Source: Verrucomicrobiales bacterium
GTDB taxonomy: Bacteria; Verrucomicrobiota; Verrucomicrobiia; Limisphaerales; UBA9464
Reading direction: 5' to 3'
Length of the DNA stretch: 64,000 bases
NCBI GenBank assembly: GCA_027488845.1
Contig: JAIYBC010000060.1
Span: 186,001-250,000 of the forward strand
Made by a program: the position numbers and the translations under genes. How positions within the stretch are numbered: the first letter of the stretch is position 1; the number at the start of each line of letters is the position of its first letter. Positions 25,909 to 34,585 of this stretch are shown here, piece after piece. The notes beneath the pieces were generated by a model, which was given only the letters and a program-made list of their open reading frames with translations, made no database searches and was not told the DNA's origin.

Positions 25909-28900
25909 TTACTTGAGCGTCCCGAGGAACTCCAACAGATCCCGCAGCTCGAACCGGTTCAACTGGTCGCCGAAACCCTCGGGCATGCCGCTCACGCCGC
26001 GTTCCCGGGTCTTGATGTCGGACTTCGCCAGCTTCACGTCGCCTTCGTCCGGGGTCGCGATGGTCAGCGAGGACGCATCCTCGGACTTCACGACGCCGAC
26101 ATGGAGACCTCCGGACCGGGTGGTGATCATCGTCGTCTCGAATCCTTGGGAGATCTGCCGGTTGGGAAAGACGACGCTCTCCAGGAGGTGTTCGGCGGTG
26201 ACGCGGCCGGCGATGCCGTCGAGCTTCGGGCCGGCATTGCCGCCGGAGTCGCTCCCGATCTGGTGGCAACGGGTGCAGGCGACCGCGGCGTGCTCGTAGA
26301 AGAGCTTCCGTCCGCGCGCCGCATCACCGCCGGACAACGCCTCGCGGTAGGGCGAGAGGTGGTCCTTCGGAAGCTTCCATTCCTGGTAGGCCGCCAGACG
26401 CTGGGTGACCGCGGGAGCGGTGCGTTTCCGTGCCGCCTCGACGAGGTCCAGCATCACCTCGTTCGCGACCTCGCGCTTCATCAGGCGCTCCAGGGCGTCG
26501 GCGAGCAACGCGTCCGCGGCGTCGGACTTGAGGTCGCCGAGGCTGGTGTAGGCGGCCTGCTGTTCGGGGATCGTGCCGCCGGTGATCCGGAGGCGCAGGG
26601 CGCCGGCGGCGTCGTTGGGATCGAGTTCCGCCTGGAGCCGCGACGCTTCGAGCCGCAGTTCCTCTGACCTGTCTGCCGCGGCGAAGGCCGAGAGCGTGCG
26701 GACCTCGGCAGCCGTGGCGCCGCCGCGATGGAGGGAACGCAGGGCCGAGGCCCGGACCCGTACCGGGGCCGAGGCGTTCCGGACCAGCGAGGCAAGGACC
26801 GGACGGGCGGCTTCGAGCCGGAGGTCGGCCGCGGCGACGGTGGCGGCCATGGCGACGGCTTCGGAACCGTCGGCGAGGAGATTCCCCAACGACGACAGCA
26901 GCGCGGCACGCGCCGGGGCGGCGTCGCGGGCCGGCAGCGGACGCCAGACGCCGACGATGCGGTCGCGGGCGGGCGGCTTCTCCCACGATCCCAGGGCCTG
27001 AAGCGCCTCGATGCGGACCGTTTCCGGGAGATCAGCCCGGATCGTCAATGCACCGAGCCGGATCGCCGCGTCCGCGTCTCCGACACGGAAGTTCGCGTCC
27101 ACGATCCGCAGCAGCAGCGGCCCAGCGAGGTCCACGGGCGCATTGGTCCACGGGAGCGGCTGGTCGGCACGGACGTCCCGGATCGCGTCGGACGGGTTCG
27201 GAGTCGGCGGCAGGGTCCGCTGGGCCACCTCCAAGCGGTCGCGCAGGGATTTGAGCACCGCATCGTCCCCGAGCGCGGCCAACGCGGACATCGCGCCGGG
27301 GACGGGGACGTCGTGGATGGCGCGAGCCGCTTCGACGACGATCCGGACGTCGGAATCCTTGAGGAAGCGGGCCAAGCCCGGAGAGGCCCCGCGGCGCCAG
27401 GCCAGGACCGCGGCGAGCCGGACCTCGAACGCGGGGTCCGCGACGAGGGTCCCGACGAAGGCGGGGTCGGTGGCCGACAGCGCCTGCACCAGTGCACCGA
27501 AGAGCACCCGGTCGGCTTGCAGTCCGGGTCCGGCGTTTCGGATCGCTTCCACCACGCGGCGGGACTCGGACGCATCCGGCAGCGCCCGGGCCAGTCCGAG
27601 TGCCGCTGCCGCCTGGATCCGGGCGGGCGTGCGTTCGAGCGAGGCGGCCAAGACGGTGCGGACGCCCAGGTGACGGGCGATGGCATCGGAGGAACCGAGA
27701 GCGCGGAGGGCTTGGACCCGCAGTTCCCCTTGGCCTGCCTGCGCTGCAGGCAACAAGGCGGAAACCGCCAGCGACGGGTCCCTTCGGGCGATCTGGCCAA
27801 GAGCCCGCGCGGCATGGACCGCCGATGGGCCATCCCCCTGGAGCAGGGCCTTGAGCCGCGGGACCGAGGCCGCGCCCCGTGCGGCGAGGGCGTATTGGGC
27901 CTCCTGCCTCACCCTCAGGTCGCGATGGGCGAGCAGCGGGACCAGTTCCGCTTCCGGCCGTTTCGAGAAGCCTTCGCCCAACAGCCGCGCGGTTTCCTTC
28001 GAGACCGGATCCGCGAGCACCTCCGGGAACCACGCGCGGTAGATCCGCCCCTTGTTGCTCTTGGGCCAGCCTTCATGCCAGTCGGCGAAGAGGATCGAGC
28101 CGTCCGGCGCGAGATCCACGTCCGGCACCAGGCTGTTCCACACGAACTCGTCATGGGCGACCAGCTCGTAGCCGGCACCCTTCTGCCGGACCGCGAGGGA
28201 ATCGACGCCGCTCCGCGCGCTGGTGCCCTTGAAGTAGGCGAGGAGGAACCGGTTCCCGCCGGCGGATCCCAACGGAACGCCCCCCATGTACACGAGGCCG
28301 GACGGGCCGTCGGCGATGTTCGCGATGGGCGGATGGACATACGCGGCCTGGCCCTCGAAGTGGGGAACCCAGAGGCGTTCCAGGTTCCACATCCCGGCAT
28401 TGCCGAGCGGCGCGTGCTGGTGCCCGACCCGCCAGCCGGAATCCGCGCCCTCGACGACCTGGACCCAGCGTTCCCGGTCGCCCTGGTCGGAATCGTTGTC
28501 GCCGGTGAACAGGTCGCCCTGGTCGTTGAACGCCAGTTCCTGGGGATTCCGGAGTCCACGGTGGACCACCTCCATGTTGGTGCCGTCGGGTTCGCAGCGG
28601 AACACCGCCCCCTCGTCGGGCAGGTCGATCACCCGGCCCTCCCGCGTGACGACATGCGCGCCACGGTCGCCGACGCTGAAGTAGAGCCGCCCGTCGGGCC
28701 CGAGGATCAGGCCGTGGAGGTCATGGCCCGTGAAGCTGAACCGCACGCCGAAGCCGCGGAGAAGTTCCTCCGCCTTGTGTCCGGGCGCCGTGTGCGGGGA
28801 CGCGGCCAGCGGGGATGCGGGGGACGAAGCCGAGGCCGAGGCTGCGGCACCTTCCGTCGGCCGGATGCGCCAGAGGCTGGGGATCTCGGTGAACCAGACC

Positions 28901-29499
28901 TCCCCGTCGCGGGCCAGGACGCCGCTGCCGATGCCGCTCAGCGGACTGTTGAATCCGTCGGCGAACACCGAGGAGACGTCCGCCTTGCCGTCGCCGTCGG
29001 TGTCCTCGATGCGGCGGATGACCTCGGTCTCCGCCGAGAGCGCCTTCTCGCCGCCGGGACCGAACCACTTGCGGATGATCTCCAGGCGGTTGGTGATGTT
29101 CCGCGAGGCGAGGTCGTCCTCGAGCATGAACATGTAGTGGCGGATATCGAGCACGCTGGACCGGTAGCGGTAGGTCTCGCTGGTGAAGACGCGGCCCCGG
29201 CCGTCGACGCTGAAGGCGACGGGATTGGCGAGCATCGGCTCGGCGGCCCAGAGGTCCACCTTGAGGCCGGGCGCGAGCTTGAACTGGCGGATCCGGTTGG
29301 TGCCCTCGGACGAAGCCGGAGCCAGCACGGGGGTCCCGGAGCGGTCCGCCGCGACGAGCGGCTTGAAGCCGCCGCCCGACGGCTGGGATCCACCCGCCGC
29401 CTCGATCTCCGCTCCGAACAGCGGCTGCCCGAGGAACAGCGCCGAGGAAGGCAACAGGGCGAGCATCGAGGCACGCCGAAGCGCGAAGCGAAGGGGCAT
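25909..29499 (-). CDS. PVC-type membrane-bound dehydrogenase with HEAT repeats and C-terminal cytochrome c domain
   Basis: A 1,196-residue secreted protein of the verrucomicrobial/planctomycete type. Residues 1-29 are a signal peptide. Residues ~75-490 form the N-terminal dehydrogenase-like beta-propeller (TIGR02604 type; YRYRSSVLDIRHYMFMLEDD, FRCEPDGTNMEVVHRGLRNP), related to sugar dehydrogenases. The middle (~500-990) is helical HEAT-like repeats (LLAHRDLRVRQEAQYALAAR). The C-terminus (~1050-1196) is the family haem domain with CTRCHQIG at ~1075 and a distal Met in VSGMPEGF. It probably oxidises a sugar in the periplasm and passes electrons on through its haem. Such genes are often many-copy in these genomes. 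Transcribed alone. Confidence 0.92.
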   Translation of the reverse strand: MPLRFALRRASMLALLPSSALFLGQPLFGAEIEAAGGSQPSGGGFKPLVAADRSGTPVLAPASSEGTNRIRQFKLAPGLKVDLWAAEPMLANPVAFSVDGRGRVFTSETYRYRSSVLDIRHYMFMLEDDLASRNITNRLEIIRKWFGPGGEKALSAETEVIRRIEDTDGDGKADVSSVFADGFNSPLSGIGSGVLARDGEVWFTEIPSLWRIRPTEGAAASASASSPASPLAASPHTAPGHKAEELLRGFGVRFSFTGHDLHGLILGPDGRLYFSVGDRGAHVVTREGRVIDLPDEGAVFRCEPDGTNMEVVHRGLRNPQELAFNDQGDLFTGDNDSDQGDRERWVQVVEGADSGWRVGHQHAPLGNAGMWNLERLWVPHFEGQAAYVHPPIANIADGPSGLVYMGGVPLGSAGGNRFLLAYFKGTSARSGVDSLAVRQKGAGYELVAHDEFVWNSLVPDVDLAPDGSILFADWHEGWPKSNKGRIYRAWFPEVLADPVSKETARLLGEGFSKRPEAELVPLLAHRDLRVRQEAQYALAARGAASVPRLKALLQGDGPSAVHAARALGQIARRDPSLAVSALLPAAQAGQGELRVQALRALGSSDAIARHLGVRTVLAASLERTPARIQAAAALGLARALPDASESRRVVEAIRNAGPGLQADRVLFGALVQALSATDPAFVGTLVADPAFEVRLAAVLAWRRGASPGLARFLKDSDVRIVVEAARAIHDVPVPGAMSALAALGDDAVLKSLRDRLEVAQRTLPPTPNPSDAIRDVRADQPLPWTNAPVDLAGPLLLRIVDANFRVGDADAAIRLGALTIRADLPETVRIEALQALGSWEKPPARDRIVGVWRPLPARDAAPARAALLSSLGNLLADGSEAVAMAATVAAADLRLEAARPVLASLVRNASAPVRVRASALRSLHRGGATAAEVRTLSAFAAADRSEELRLEASRLQAELDPNDAAGALRLRITGGTIPEQQAAYTSLGDLKSDAADALLADALERLMKREVANEVMLDLVEAARKRTAPAVTQRLAAYQEWKLPKDHLSPYREALSGGDAARGRKLFYEHAAVACTRCHQIGSDSGGNAGPKLDGIAGRVTAEHLLESVVFPNRQISQGFETTMITTRSGGLHVGVVKSEDASSLTIATPDEGDVKLAKSDIKTRERGVSGMPEGFGDQLNRFELRDLLEFLGTLK

Positions 29500-29504
29500 T
29501 GGTC

Positions 29505-29533
29505 GAGTTTGGGAAATCCGGACTTCGAGGCAA
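29505..29533 (-). promoter_or_regulatory. candidate promoter of the PVC cytochrome gene
   Basis: On the minus strand TTGCCT (29533-29528) and AAACTC (29510-29505) are 17 bases apart, five bases before the ATG. The -10 match is poor; the very short leader is like that of other promoters in this window. Confidence 0.28.
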
Positions 29534-29550
29534 GGAGGCAGGCGGGGGGG

Positions 29551-29740
29551 GTGAAGCGTTGAAAGGTTGAAAGGTTGAAGCGTTGAAGCGTTGAAGCGGT
29601 GGATAGGGCGGCAAGGAAGCTAGCCGCGGCAGTGACCCGCAACGGACAACGGACAACGAACAGCAATCTCCGTGTCCTCCGTGCCTCAGTGGCCAATCCG
29701 CGGTAGGTTCGAGATGTTGAAGGGCTGAAGCGGTGGAGGT
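29551..29740 (+). repeat. intergenic modular repeat, copy A
   Basis: The copy starts with 8-mer arrays (GTTGAAAG/CGTTGAAG, 29553-29600), then GCGGTGGATAGGGCGGC, and then a 63-base core at 29637-29699 containing CAACGGACAACGGACAACG and CTCCGTGTCCTCCGTGCCTC. It ends with a second GTTGAAGGGCTGAAGCGGTG block. The 63-base core matches copy B (34443-34505) at 62 positions. This occupies most of the 311-base gap 29500-29810; the last 70 bases show nothing recognisable. Confidence 0.85.
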
Positions 29741-29810
29741 TTCGGCAAGGATTCCAGGGACCGCTCCCTACCCGTGCACGCCGTAGGTGACGAGGGCGCT
29801 CGGATCCGGG

Positions 29811-31166
29811 CTATTGGCTTCGCACGCGGAAGAAGACCGGGCGGGAATCGTTGCGGGAATGCCACGTTCCCAACGGGAACTCGAAGTCGGCGAACCGGCT
29901 CACCCCGTCGGGGTCCCACATTGCTCCACAGGAACCCGGAGCCTGTATGGGAATACACATGGGAAAACCCACTCGGTAGTCGGCCATCGTCTGCCAGGAC
30001 GCCAAATCATAGGACCTCTGGAGGGCATGACTGCGGCCGCTCTCCAGCCGCAGCTTCAAAGACGGACGGGCCCCAGAGGAGAGGGACACCCGCGTCGGCG
30101 TCCGAGAGGGCTTCACATCCAACACGATTCTCCGCGGAAAAGACCGGCACCCGCCGGACAACGGTGGGTCCTGCAACGGATAGCGCATCTCCAACTCCAC
30201 CCGCCCTACGAAGGGCCGTTTCAGGCGGATGGTCGTGTGACCGATGGTGCCTTCCACGGAGACCAGCGACGTCTCCGCGGACAACTGCCCGGGATCGAGC
30301 GTGACCGATTCGGTGGAGCCCGCGACGACGACCTGAGGCAAACCTCCGGTGGACGGACCCGTGAGCGACATCGGATTGCCCGTGGTGACACGGCGAACCG
30401 CCGATCCGACGGGCTCGTCTCCCGTGGTGTCCGGCGGGAACTCGACGGGAAGCGGCGGCGGGATCAGGAATCCGGTTTGAGGCGGGATCGCCATGAGATC
30501 CACCGTCACGGACGGGGTATCCTCCGTCGTCTCAACCACCCGAAGCCACCGGCCACCCAGTTCGTCGTCAACATAGGCATCGGGCCAGATCGACGAATTG
30601 AGCAAGATAATCGACCGGAAGTTGACCAACTGGAGGCTGGATGGATCCGACGCCGAGCCAACCCGGTAGGTGAAGGCTCCAGATGCTCCGAAAGAGGGAC
30701 CAGAAATCCTGCAGGTCCATAAATCCCAACCGCCCCTGGCCTCCTCCAGTCCCGAATACAAGGCGGTGTTCCACACATAGACCTGCATGAAGACGGTCTG
30801 TCCTTCGACATATCCCACAAGCGTCCGGATGCCGTTGGCCCCCGGGATCCCCCCTGGGATCCAAGTCCCGGGAAAAGCCGTCGTCGAAACCCGGAACGGC
30901 ATCGGATCCCCCAGCTTGTTGGTCAGCGAGCCGGGAGCCGGACCGTAGACGATCTGGGCGACCCACTGGGTTCCCGTAAGAGGAACTCCGTCCTGTGTCA
31001 TGACCAACTGCGGAGGAACAAGCCCCCGGTTGTTCACGTTCACCAACCCCTGCGCGGCGAGACGGCCACCGGAAATCAGACCCAGGATCAGGAGCATCCA
31101 GCCCAGCACCCTCAACGCACCCGGCCGAGGAGTGCCCCGGGCGAAGTCTTGGAACCCGATTTTCAT
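29811..31166 (-). CDS. secreted protein of unknown function
   Basis: A 451-residue exported protein; the start at ATG 31166 places an Arg-containing stretch before a strong hydrophobic segment (VLGWMLLILGLISGGRLAAQ), consistent with a long signal peptide. The mature part opens with NNRGLVPPQLVMTQDGVPLTG, a phrase shared by many verrucomicrobial secreted proteins carrying lists of attributes, and has beta-rich, Pro/Gly-rich sequence throughout. The end (LQRSYDLASWQTMADY) resembles the 'S-x-D-L-x-x-W' closing module found in the surface protein at 57271 (FSADLSGPWTEL). I recognise no enzyme motif. Base composition matches its neighbours. Confidence 0.68.
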   Translation of the reverse strand: MKIGFQDFARGTPRPGALRVLGWMLLILGLISGGRLAAQGLVNVNNRGLVPPQLVMTQDGVPLTGTQWVAQIVYGPAPGSLTNKLGDPMPFRVSTTAFPGTWIPGGIPGANGIRTLVGYVEGQTVFMQVYVWNTALYSGLEEARGGWDLWTCRISGPSFGASGAFTYRVGSASDPSSLQLVNFRSIILLNSSIWPDAYVDDELGGRWLRVVETTEDTPSVTVDLMAIPPQTGFLIPPPLPVEFPPDTTGDEPVGSAVRRVTTGNPMSLTGPSTGGLPQVVVAGSTESVTLDPGQLSAETSLVSVEGTIGHTTIRLKRPFVGRVELEMRYPLQDPPLSGGCRSFPRRIVLDVKPSRTPTRVSLSSGARPSLKLRLESGRSHALQRSYDLASWQTMADYRVGFPMCIPIQAPGSCGAMWDPDGVSRFADFEFPLGTWHSRNDSRPVFFRVRSQ

Positions 31167-31191
31167 GGCGAGATGACTTGGCCGGAGTCGA

Positions 31192-31222
31192 AACCTGCCG
31201 TCTTGGAAAGGAAAGCGGTCAA
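31192..31222 (-). promoter_or_regulatory. weak candidate promoter
   Basis: On the minus strand TTGACC (31222-31217) and CAGGTT (31197-31192) lie upstream of the secreted-protein ATG at 31166, but the 19-base spacing is long. Confidence 0.22.
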
Positions 31223-31248
31223 TGGCCCCAGCATTCAGCGTTCGGTGT

Positions 31249-33510
31249 TCACCGCTCCCCCCGTTCCACCCACTCCGCATTGACCACCTTCTCGACGAGG
31301 TCGAGGGGCGTGTAGAAGTACTGGTTCGAGGCCTCGAACCCGAACCTGGCATCGCGGCTTTGCAGTGCGTGCATCCGCACGGCGAGGACCGACTCCGCCC
31401 GGGCGATCCGCCGCACCGACTCGCGGTCGCCCACCTTGCGGGCCATCACGAACCGCGCCTGGTTCGCCACGCTGGCATAGTGGATCGCCGCCGCCTCGAT
31501 GCAGCCCGCCTCCTCCGCCAGCGCGGCCGGCCAGCGCGGCACCGCGGACCGCAAGGCCGTCAACGCCGCCTCGAACCCGGCCGCCACCGTCTCCAACTGG
31601 CCCAGGAACACCTCCGCGGGATACACCGATCGCCAGGCGTCGAGGTCGTCATACGGGATGCCAACCATGGCGGCGTGGAAGCCGGTCGGCTTGGACCAGA
31701 GCGGGTTCGCCGGTCCCATCTGCAACGGCGCCGAGTACACCGTGCCGCCATGGAAGGGGAACTCCCGGTAGGCCGCACTGCACGCCTTCCAGAATTCCAC
31801 CGCGGCTCCCGCGTGGTCCGGTCCATGACGCCGCAGCGCCAAGGATTCGAGGGACCCGCCCGCGGCGATCTCGGCCACGGCCTGGAGGTTCGGGGACGGA
31901 TGGCCGCCGAGGGTCCAGCCGAGCATGAGGTTCCCGACCCCGGCTTCCTTCAGCGCCGCGGCATGGCGGGCGACGTTTTCCAGCACCGGCAGGTAGGGCA
32001 CCGCCGCGATCTCCCACGTCACCCCGAACTGCACCTTCGCCGCCACCTCCAGTCCACGCGCCTTGGCCGCCGCCCAATGCCGCTTCGCCCGCGGCCCCGG
32101 GCCGATCGCGCTGAGGCAATACTCGCCCACCGTGGTCTTCACCCCGCCGCGCTCGATGGGCAGCCCCCACTCGCTGACGCTCATCAGGGTCGCGCCCTCG
32201 GGCAGCAGGCGGATCACCTCCTCGGCCCACGCGTCGGCCCATCCCCAGTCCCAGGCCAGGAGGCGCTGCGAGCCACCGGCCGCCCGGATGCCGCCGAGGA
32301 AGGCGGCGTTGACCTCGGCGATGACCTCCGCCGGACGCCGCGCACGGCACCGCGGACATTCGCCACCACGGCCGTGGGACCAGCAGTTCGTCGGGTTCTC
32401 CGAAGCGGTGATGGTGAGGAATCCGCCGAGGCCGGGAACGGCCCGGACCAGGTCGGCCACGCCTTCCCGAAGTCCCGCACGGACCTCCGGAACGCTGGTG
32501 CAGACGCAGCGGAATTCGCCGTCGGGGGTCCCCTTCCAATCCGGATGCGCGGTGAACACCGCGGAATCCGCGCGCAATGTCCGCGGCTCGTTGAGGTAGA
32601 GATAGACCTTCACCCCGTGACGGGCCGCGCGGGTCACCAGCGCGCGCAGGGCGGTGCGCCGACGCTCGATGTCCTTTTCCCGGGCCCAAGGCAGCGGAGT
32701 CAGACGCGCCAGCACGCCCTGGAGCCACACCGCGTTCACCCCGGTCTGCGCCAACCGCGCGAGGTAGCCATCGGGATACGGATCAAGCGCGGGATCGAGC
32801 AACGGATCGCCGTACAGCGCGAAGTACGAGTAGCCGAGACGGAGCGCTGCGGAAGGGCCGGAAGCCGCCGGCGTCGACGCCTCGGGCTTCGGCGGACGAC
32901 TCAGGCGGTCCACGAAGGCGAACAGTCGGTCCCGGCCCTCCAGCGGTTCCTTGCCAAAGGCGACTTGGACGGTGCGGGCGATCTCCCCCGCCCGGCGATT
33001 CTGGGCTTCGGACGACTCGGCCCAGCGGAGCGTCTCCACCTGGGGCTTGAGCAGGCCGAGCTTGTGGAAGAAGAAGTCATCCTCGCGCAACGTGTAGGCC
33101 AGTTCCTCCGCGTCCCATCCGAGCAGGGCCAGCAGTTGGGGATAGGGAAGGAGGTGCCAGTTGGCGCGGATGAGGGTGAGGTTGGCCCGCTTGCGCTCCT
33201 CGACCGTGAACGGCTTCACCGGCTTCAGTCCCAGGCTGCGGCCGAGACGCCGGATGTCCCTTGCCCGGGCCCCGACCACGGCGGCCATCCGTTCCGGCGA
33301 GGCGAGCAGCCAGTTGCGCCAGACGAAGGCGTGCAGGCGGCTGGGGAACCAGGGGAAGTCCAAGGCCGCCGGCGCGGAACCCGACGGAAGGACCGCGGCG
33401 ACCTCCGCGGCCTGGGCCCTCTCCGGCAGGAACGGCAACACCCCGAGCACGGCCGCGGTGCCGCAGAACCTCCGACGGGAGATCCGGGGCGGGAGGGAGG
33501 AGGGATTCAT
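31249..33510 (-). CDS. Tat-exported glycoside hydrolase-like TIM-barrel protein
   Basis: A 753-residue protein starting at ATG 33510, which puts a twin-arginine signal at residues 12-15 (ISRRRFCGTAAVLG) followed by a hydrophobic stretch and an AQAA cleavage site. The central part (~240-560) looks like a (beta/alpha)8 glycosidase: LAQTGVNAVWLQGVL, HGVKVYLYLNEPRTL, GGFLTITASENPTNCW, a CPRCRARRP Cys pair, LLAWDWGWAD and LMLGWTLGGHPSPN. The ENP and WDW acids are candidate catalytic residues. N- and C-terminal helical regions flank it. The pattern recalls hexosaminidase-like families, but I cannot name one. Export folded through Tat suggests a cofactor or metal. Confidence 0.75.
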   Translation of the reverse strand: MNPSSLPPRISRRRFCGTAAVLGVLPFLPERAQAAEVAAVLPSGSAPAALDFPWFPSRLHAFVWRNWLLASPERMAAVVGARARDIRRLGRSLGLKPVKPFTVEERKRANLTLIRANWHLLPYPQLLALLGWDAEELAYTLREDDFFFHKLGLLKPQVETLRWAESSEAQNRRAGEIARTVQVAFGKEPLEGRDRLFAFVDRLSRPPKPEASTPAASGPSAALRLGYSYFALYGDPLLDPALDPYPDGYLARLAQTGVNAVWLQGVLARLTPLPWAREKDIERRRTALRALVTRAARHGVKVYLYLNEPRTLRADSAVFTAHPDWKGTPDGEFRCVCTSVPEVRAGLREGVADLVRAVPGLGGFLTITASENPTNCWSHGRGGECPRCRARRPAEVIAEVNAAFLGGIRAAGGSQRLLAWDWGWADAWAEEVIRLLPEGATLMSVSEWGLPIERGGVKTTVGEYCLSAIGPGPRAKRHWAAAKARGLEVAAKVQFGVTWEIAAVPYLPVLENVARHAAALKEAGVGNLMLGWTLGGHPSPNLQAVAEIAAGGSLESLALRRHGPDHAGAAVEFWKACSAAYREFPFHGGTVYSAPLQMGPANPLWSKPTGFHAAMVGIPYDDLDAWRSVYPAEVFLGQLETVAAGFEAALTALRSAVPRWPAALAEEAGCIEAAAIHYASVANQARFVMARKVGDRESVRRIARAESVLAVRMHALQSRDARFGFEASNQYFYTPLDLVEKVVNAEWVERGER

Positions 33511-33528
33511 GCGGAGGAGGAGTACGTT

Positions 33529-33568
33529 CAACTTCCGACGCTCGACGCTCAACGCTCAAGGAAGGGAG
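33529..33568. repeat. short CGCTCAAC-type intergenic repeat
   Basis: GACGCTCGACGCTCAACGCTC and flanking CGTTCAAC text form an imperfect 7-8-base tandem repeat between the Tat protein and the PIN toxin gene. A similar snippet (GCATTCAGCGTTCGG) lies at 31231-31245. Confidence 0.45.
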
Positions 33569-33578
33569 GGAAGCGGAC

Positions 33579-33992
33579 TCAGACGGACGGCAGGACGAGG
33601 GTCTTGGCCAGCTTGTTCGCCGCCTTCTCGAAGGTGACGAGCGTGTGGCCGTCCGTCTGGCTGGCGCCATGGATGAGCCGGTCCACGAATCCGGGTTTGG
33701 CCGTGGCCAGCTTCGGAAGTCCCAACACCTCCAACGCCACCGGCGTGACGGTGACGCCGCTATGCCGGGCGAAGAGGGTCAGCGCCTGGAGGGCGTCCGG
33801 CTTGGGCAGTTGGTAGAATCCCTGCAGCGCGAAATAGGCCTCCGCCAACACCAGGTCGCTGACGTGGACCACACGACCGGCAGAGAGCTGTCCGCGGAGG
33901 AATTCCATGGCACGCCGGTACTGGTCCGCGGGCTGGCCGACGAGCAACCGGATGACGACAGACGTGTCGAGGCTGGTGCCGCCTTGGATCAT
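33579..33992 (-). CDS. PIN-domain toxin, VapC-like
   Basis: A 137-residue PIN-domain RNase-like toxin. Acidic active-site residues are Asp9 in SLDTSVVIRLL, Glu in DLVLAEAYFAL (~50), and Asp in GFVDRLIHGAS (~102), with a further TFEK near the end in place of the usual TFDxxF. The start overlaps the stop of the upstream antitoxin gene (ATGA, 33989-33992). It is therefore the toxin of a type II module and should cut a specific RNA. Confidence 0.85.
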   Translation of the reverse strand: MIQGGTSLDTSVVIRLLVGQPADQYRRAMEFLRGQLSAGRVVHVSDLVLAEAYFALQGFYQLPKPDALQALTLFARHSGVTVTPVALEVLGLPKLATAKPGFVDRLIHGASQTDGHTLVTFEKAANKLAKTLVLPSV

Positions 33993-34300
33993 GCCCGCTT
34001 TCCCTGACGTCCCGCCGGGGCGGCATCCGCGGCATCGGCCACCCAGCCGGCAACGATGGAACCACGGATGGATTCCAGGTCATGACCCTGTCCCGGCCGC
34101 AACGCGCGCCGGGTGATGGCCAACCAAGGGGCCTCGTCCTCCGAGGCCGTCGGCACCGACGGAACCGATGACGACGCCGGGGCATCCAGCCAGGCTTGCA
34201 GCAACTCCACCGCGACCGAACGGAGCGGACGCCCCTCCAGCGCACTGCGGGCCTTGACCCGGCGGTACAGCTCATCCGGAATGTCCAGGGTGGCTTTCAT
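33989..34300 (-). CDS. ribbon-helix-helix antitoxin-like protein
   Basis: A 103-residue protein whose first ~45 residues (MKATLDIPDELYRRVKARSA) are a ribbon-helix-helix DNA-binding domain. The Pro/Ser/Ala-rich linker and Trp-containing C-terminus (WLAITRRALRPGQG, IRGSIVAGWVADA) fit a toxin-wrapping tail. It overlaps the PIN toxin gene by four bases and is expected to repress the operon and neutralise the toxin. Confidence 0.83.
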   Translation of the reverse strand: MKATLDIPDELYRRVKARSALEGRPLRSVAVELLQAWLDAPASSSVPSVPTASEDEAPWLAITRRALRPGQGHDLESIRGSIVAGWVADAADAAPAGRQGKRA

Positions 34301-34366
34301 GTTTTACAGCTTCCCGTATTCCCTGAGGGCGTCAAGGGGGGCGCTGGCCGACCCCTGCCTTGGGGC

Positions 34367-34578
34367 GGGTTGAAAGGTTGAAAGGTTGAAAGGTTGAAGG
34401 GCTGAAGCGGTGAATGGGGCGGCGATGAACCGCCGCAGCGATCCGCAACGGACAACGGACAACGAACAGCAATCTCCGTGTCCTCCGTGCCTCTGTGGCC
34501 AATCCAAGTGAAGGTCGAGGGGTTGAAAGGGGGCCGAATGCGGCGGCGACGGACAACGGACAACGGGCGACGGACCAA
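34367..34578 (+). repeat. intergenic modular repeat, copy B
   Basis: The order is the same as in copy A: GGTTGAAA array (34369-34400), GAAGGGCTGAAGCGGTG, a small hairpin (GCGGCGATGAACCGCCGC), then the 63-base core at 34443-34505 (62/63 identical to copy A), then further GTTGAAAG and a second CGACGGACAACGGACAACG block (34548-34566). It fills the gap between the antitoxin gene and the end of the sulfatase operon, where it might also end transcription. Confidence 0.85.
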
Positions 34579-34585
34579 CACCCCA

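Noticed and set aside
26728-29562. 944-codon plus-strand frame opposite the PVC cytochrome
   Set aside because: Same reason: a GC-driven open frame without recognisable domains.
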